Below are positions 14,087 through 15,251 of a DNA stretch of 15,251 bases, piece after piece (within the stretch, counting starts at the first letter, position 1; each line of letters starts with the position of its first letter). The DNA is from CAZTLE01 sp964614415 (GTDB lineage Bacteria; Bacteroidota; Bacteroidia; Flavobacteriales; Flavobacteriaceae): assembly GCA_964614415.1 (NCBI GenBank), contig CAZTLE010000096.1, positions 1 to 15,251 of the forward strand. The letters run 5' to 3'. The notes beneath the pieces were generated by a model that was not told the DNA's origin, did not search any database, and saw nothing but the letters and a program-made list of their open reading frames with translations. Both the position numbers and the translations under genes were made by a program.

Positions 14087-15251
14087 ATGAAGAAACTACT
14101 ACTCCCCCTGGTTTTGCTGGTTTCGTCATCCGCTATTTCCCAGATCATCATCGATGAAACGCTGACGACACAACAGCTGGTAGAAGATGTTCTTGTACAA
14201 AGTACCTGTGCCGAAGTTTCCAATTTTAGCCAGTCTACAGGTACCGACTTTGGAGATGTAAACGGAATTGGTTTTTTTGATGCCAATGGATCCGGTTTCC
14301 CGTTCGATTCAGGTGTGATACTTACTTCCGGAAATGTGGCCTCCGCACCCGGGCCCAATACAACATTATTGAGCGATGGTGGCATCGGCTGGCCGGGAGA
14401 TGCCGATCTTGAAGCCAATACGACAGCGACAAACACCAACAACGCTTCCTGGATTCAGTTCGATTTTACCCCGCAGATCGCCGATATCAGTTTTAATTTT
14501 ATCATGGCTTCGGAAGAGTACAATCAAAACTTCGAGTGTACTTTTTCGGATGCTTTTGCCTTTATATTGACAGATCAAATCACCGGTACGGTACAAAACC
14601 TGGCTGTTTTACCAGGGACTACCATCCCTATTGAGGTGACCAATATCCGCCCGGATGTTCCCGGTGGATGTGCCGCGGTAAATGAGATCTATTTTGACCA
14701 GTACAACTTTGCTCCTTTTAACCCTGCCGCCAACGCGCCCATTGATTACAATGGTCAGATCGTTACCCTGGCAGCTCAGGGAACTGTAACTCCCGGAAAT
14801 CCATATACCATCAAGCTGGTGGTTGCCGATGAAACAGACACGGCCTTCGATATGGCAGTGTTCCTGGAAGCAGGGAGTTTTAATATTGGAGATATTGATT
14901 TGGGTCTGGACCTCACTGTGGCCAATGGAACTGCAGTCTGCCAGGGCGGAACACATACCATAGTCCCCGATATTACCATTCCTCCCGGTGGAGCGACACT
15001 TACATGGAATATCGAAACTCCATTGGGGTCTGGTAATTTTGTGCCGGTTGTTCCACAACCTGTACCACCCACATCTCTAACTGTGAGTACTCCTGGGAAT
15101 TATCAACTTGTGGTCGATTTTAACGGAGTGTGTTCTACTTCCGGAGAAGTCCTGATCGAGTTTGCACCTCCACCCGTTGTCAACATGATGCCCGCTCCTT
15201 TGATTGTATGCGATTCGGGCGGCGATGGTATTTCGGAGTTTTTCCTGCACG
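14087..15251 (+). CDS. Secreted choice-of-anchor L protein, 5' part (runs off window)
   Basis: An open frame of 388 codons from ATG 14087 continues past the window end without a stop. A signal peptide (MKKLLLPLVLLVSSSAISQ) leads into a choice-of-anchor L domain at about 22-265. Its typical wording includes FPFDSGVILTSGNV (71-84), GDADLEANT (104-112) and IMASEEYNQ (139-147), with cysteines at 41, 151 and 195. From about 268 an Ig/PKD-like region follows (TVCQGGT-like start at Cys285, GNYQLVVDFNGVC at 337-349). The next repeat opens with LIVCDSGGDGISEF at 372-385. Flavobacterial proteins of this type usually end in a type B sorting domain for type IX secretion; that part would lie beyond the window, so cell-surface delivery is inferred. 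The exact role is unknown. Confidence 0.85.
   Translation, partial: MKKLLLPLVLLVSSSAISQIIIDETLTTQQLVEDVLVQSTCAEVSNFSQSTGTDFGDVNGIGFFDANGSGFPFDSGVILTSGNVASAPGPNTTLLSDGGIGWPGDADLEANTTATNTNNASWIQFDFTPQIADISFNFIMASEEYNQNFECTFSDAFAFILTDQITGTVQNLAVLPGTTIPIEVTNIRPDVPGGCAAVNEIYFDQYNFAPFNPAANAPIDYNGQIVTLAAQGTVTPGNPYTIKLVVADETDTAFDMAVFLEAGSFNIGDIDLGLDLTVANGTAVCQGGTHTIVPDITIPPGGATLTWNIETPLGSGNFVPVVPQPVPPTSLTVSTPGNYQLVVDFNGVCSTSGEVLIEFAPPPVVNMMPAPLIVCDSGGDGISEFFLH

Noticed and set aside
14050..15072. Several minus-strand frames near the right end (130, 149 and 98 codons)
   Set aside because: They are shadows of the plus-strand choice-of-anchor L gene, whose reading frame is open from 14087 to the window end with a signal peptide and a recognised domain.

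Overview
The window reads as chromosomal DNA of a flavobacterium (Bacteroidota, most likely Flavobacteriaceae). Four things point there. Upstream regions carry the Bacteroidota-type promoter (TTG, about 20 nt, TAnnTTTG) rather than a sigma-70 -35/-10 pair. Start codons lack clear Shine-Dalgarno sequences. A choice-of-anchor L surface protein, of the kind usually secreted by the type IX system, starts at the right end. The Nfu protein has the tandem N-domain form I associate with this group. I see no tRNA, rRNA, CRISPR array, insertion sequence or prophage gene; all protein genes are tightly packed.

Region 1 (21-2603) is the end of a cytochrome c oxidase locus. A subunit IV-like membrane protein is closed by a strong hairpin terminator. 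A near-consensus promoter follows at once and drives four tightly packed genes: a membrane-anchored Sco-like protein with no cysteine, a canonical Sco copper chaperone, a DUF420 (CtaM/YozB-like) membrane protein, and a 76-residue membrane protein with an exported CAMC motif, starting at TTG. Together they look like an oxidase-maturation set.

Region 2 (2745-10641) is one long rightward transcription unit. It encodes a MacB-like tripartite efflux or export machine: one ATPase, two separate MacB/FtsX-type permeases (8-nt overlaps join ATPase, permease 1 and permease 2), a HlyD/MacA-like adaptor, a TolC-like outer-membrane channel and a second adaptor with a very acidic tail. The housekeeping tRNA-modification gene tsaB follows 3 nt after the second adaptor.

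Region 3 (10638-14005) lies on the minus strand. A large lipoprotein of the thioredoxin-domain/DUF255 (YyaL/SPATA20) family converges on tsaB with a 4-bp overlap. Upstream of it are a dodecin-like protein lacking both usual flavin-contacting residues, and an Nfu-type Fe-S scaffold with a duplicated N-domain. The dodecin terminator hairpin overlaps a perfect -7 element that could serve the lipoprotein gene.

Region 4 (14006-15251) has a divergent promoter pair whose elements abut, followed by the start of a secreted choice-of-anchor L protein that is cut by the window end. I see no obviously new defence or mobile system. The most interesting points are the ligand-less Sco paralogue, the CAMC mini-protein, the variant dodecin, and the way promoters and terminators are packed into one another.
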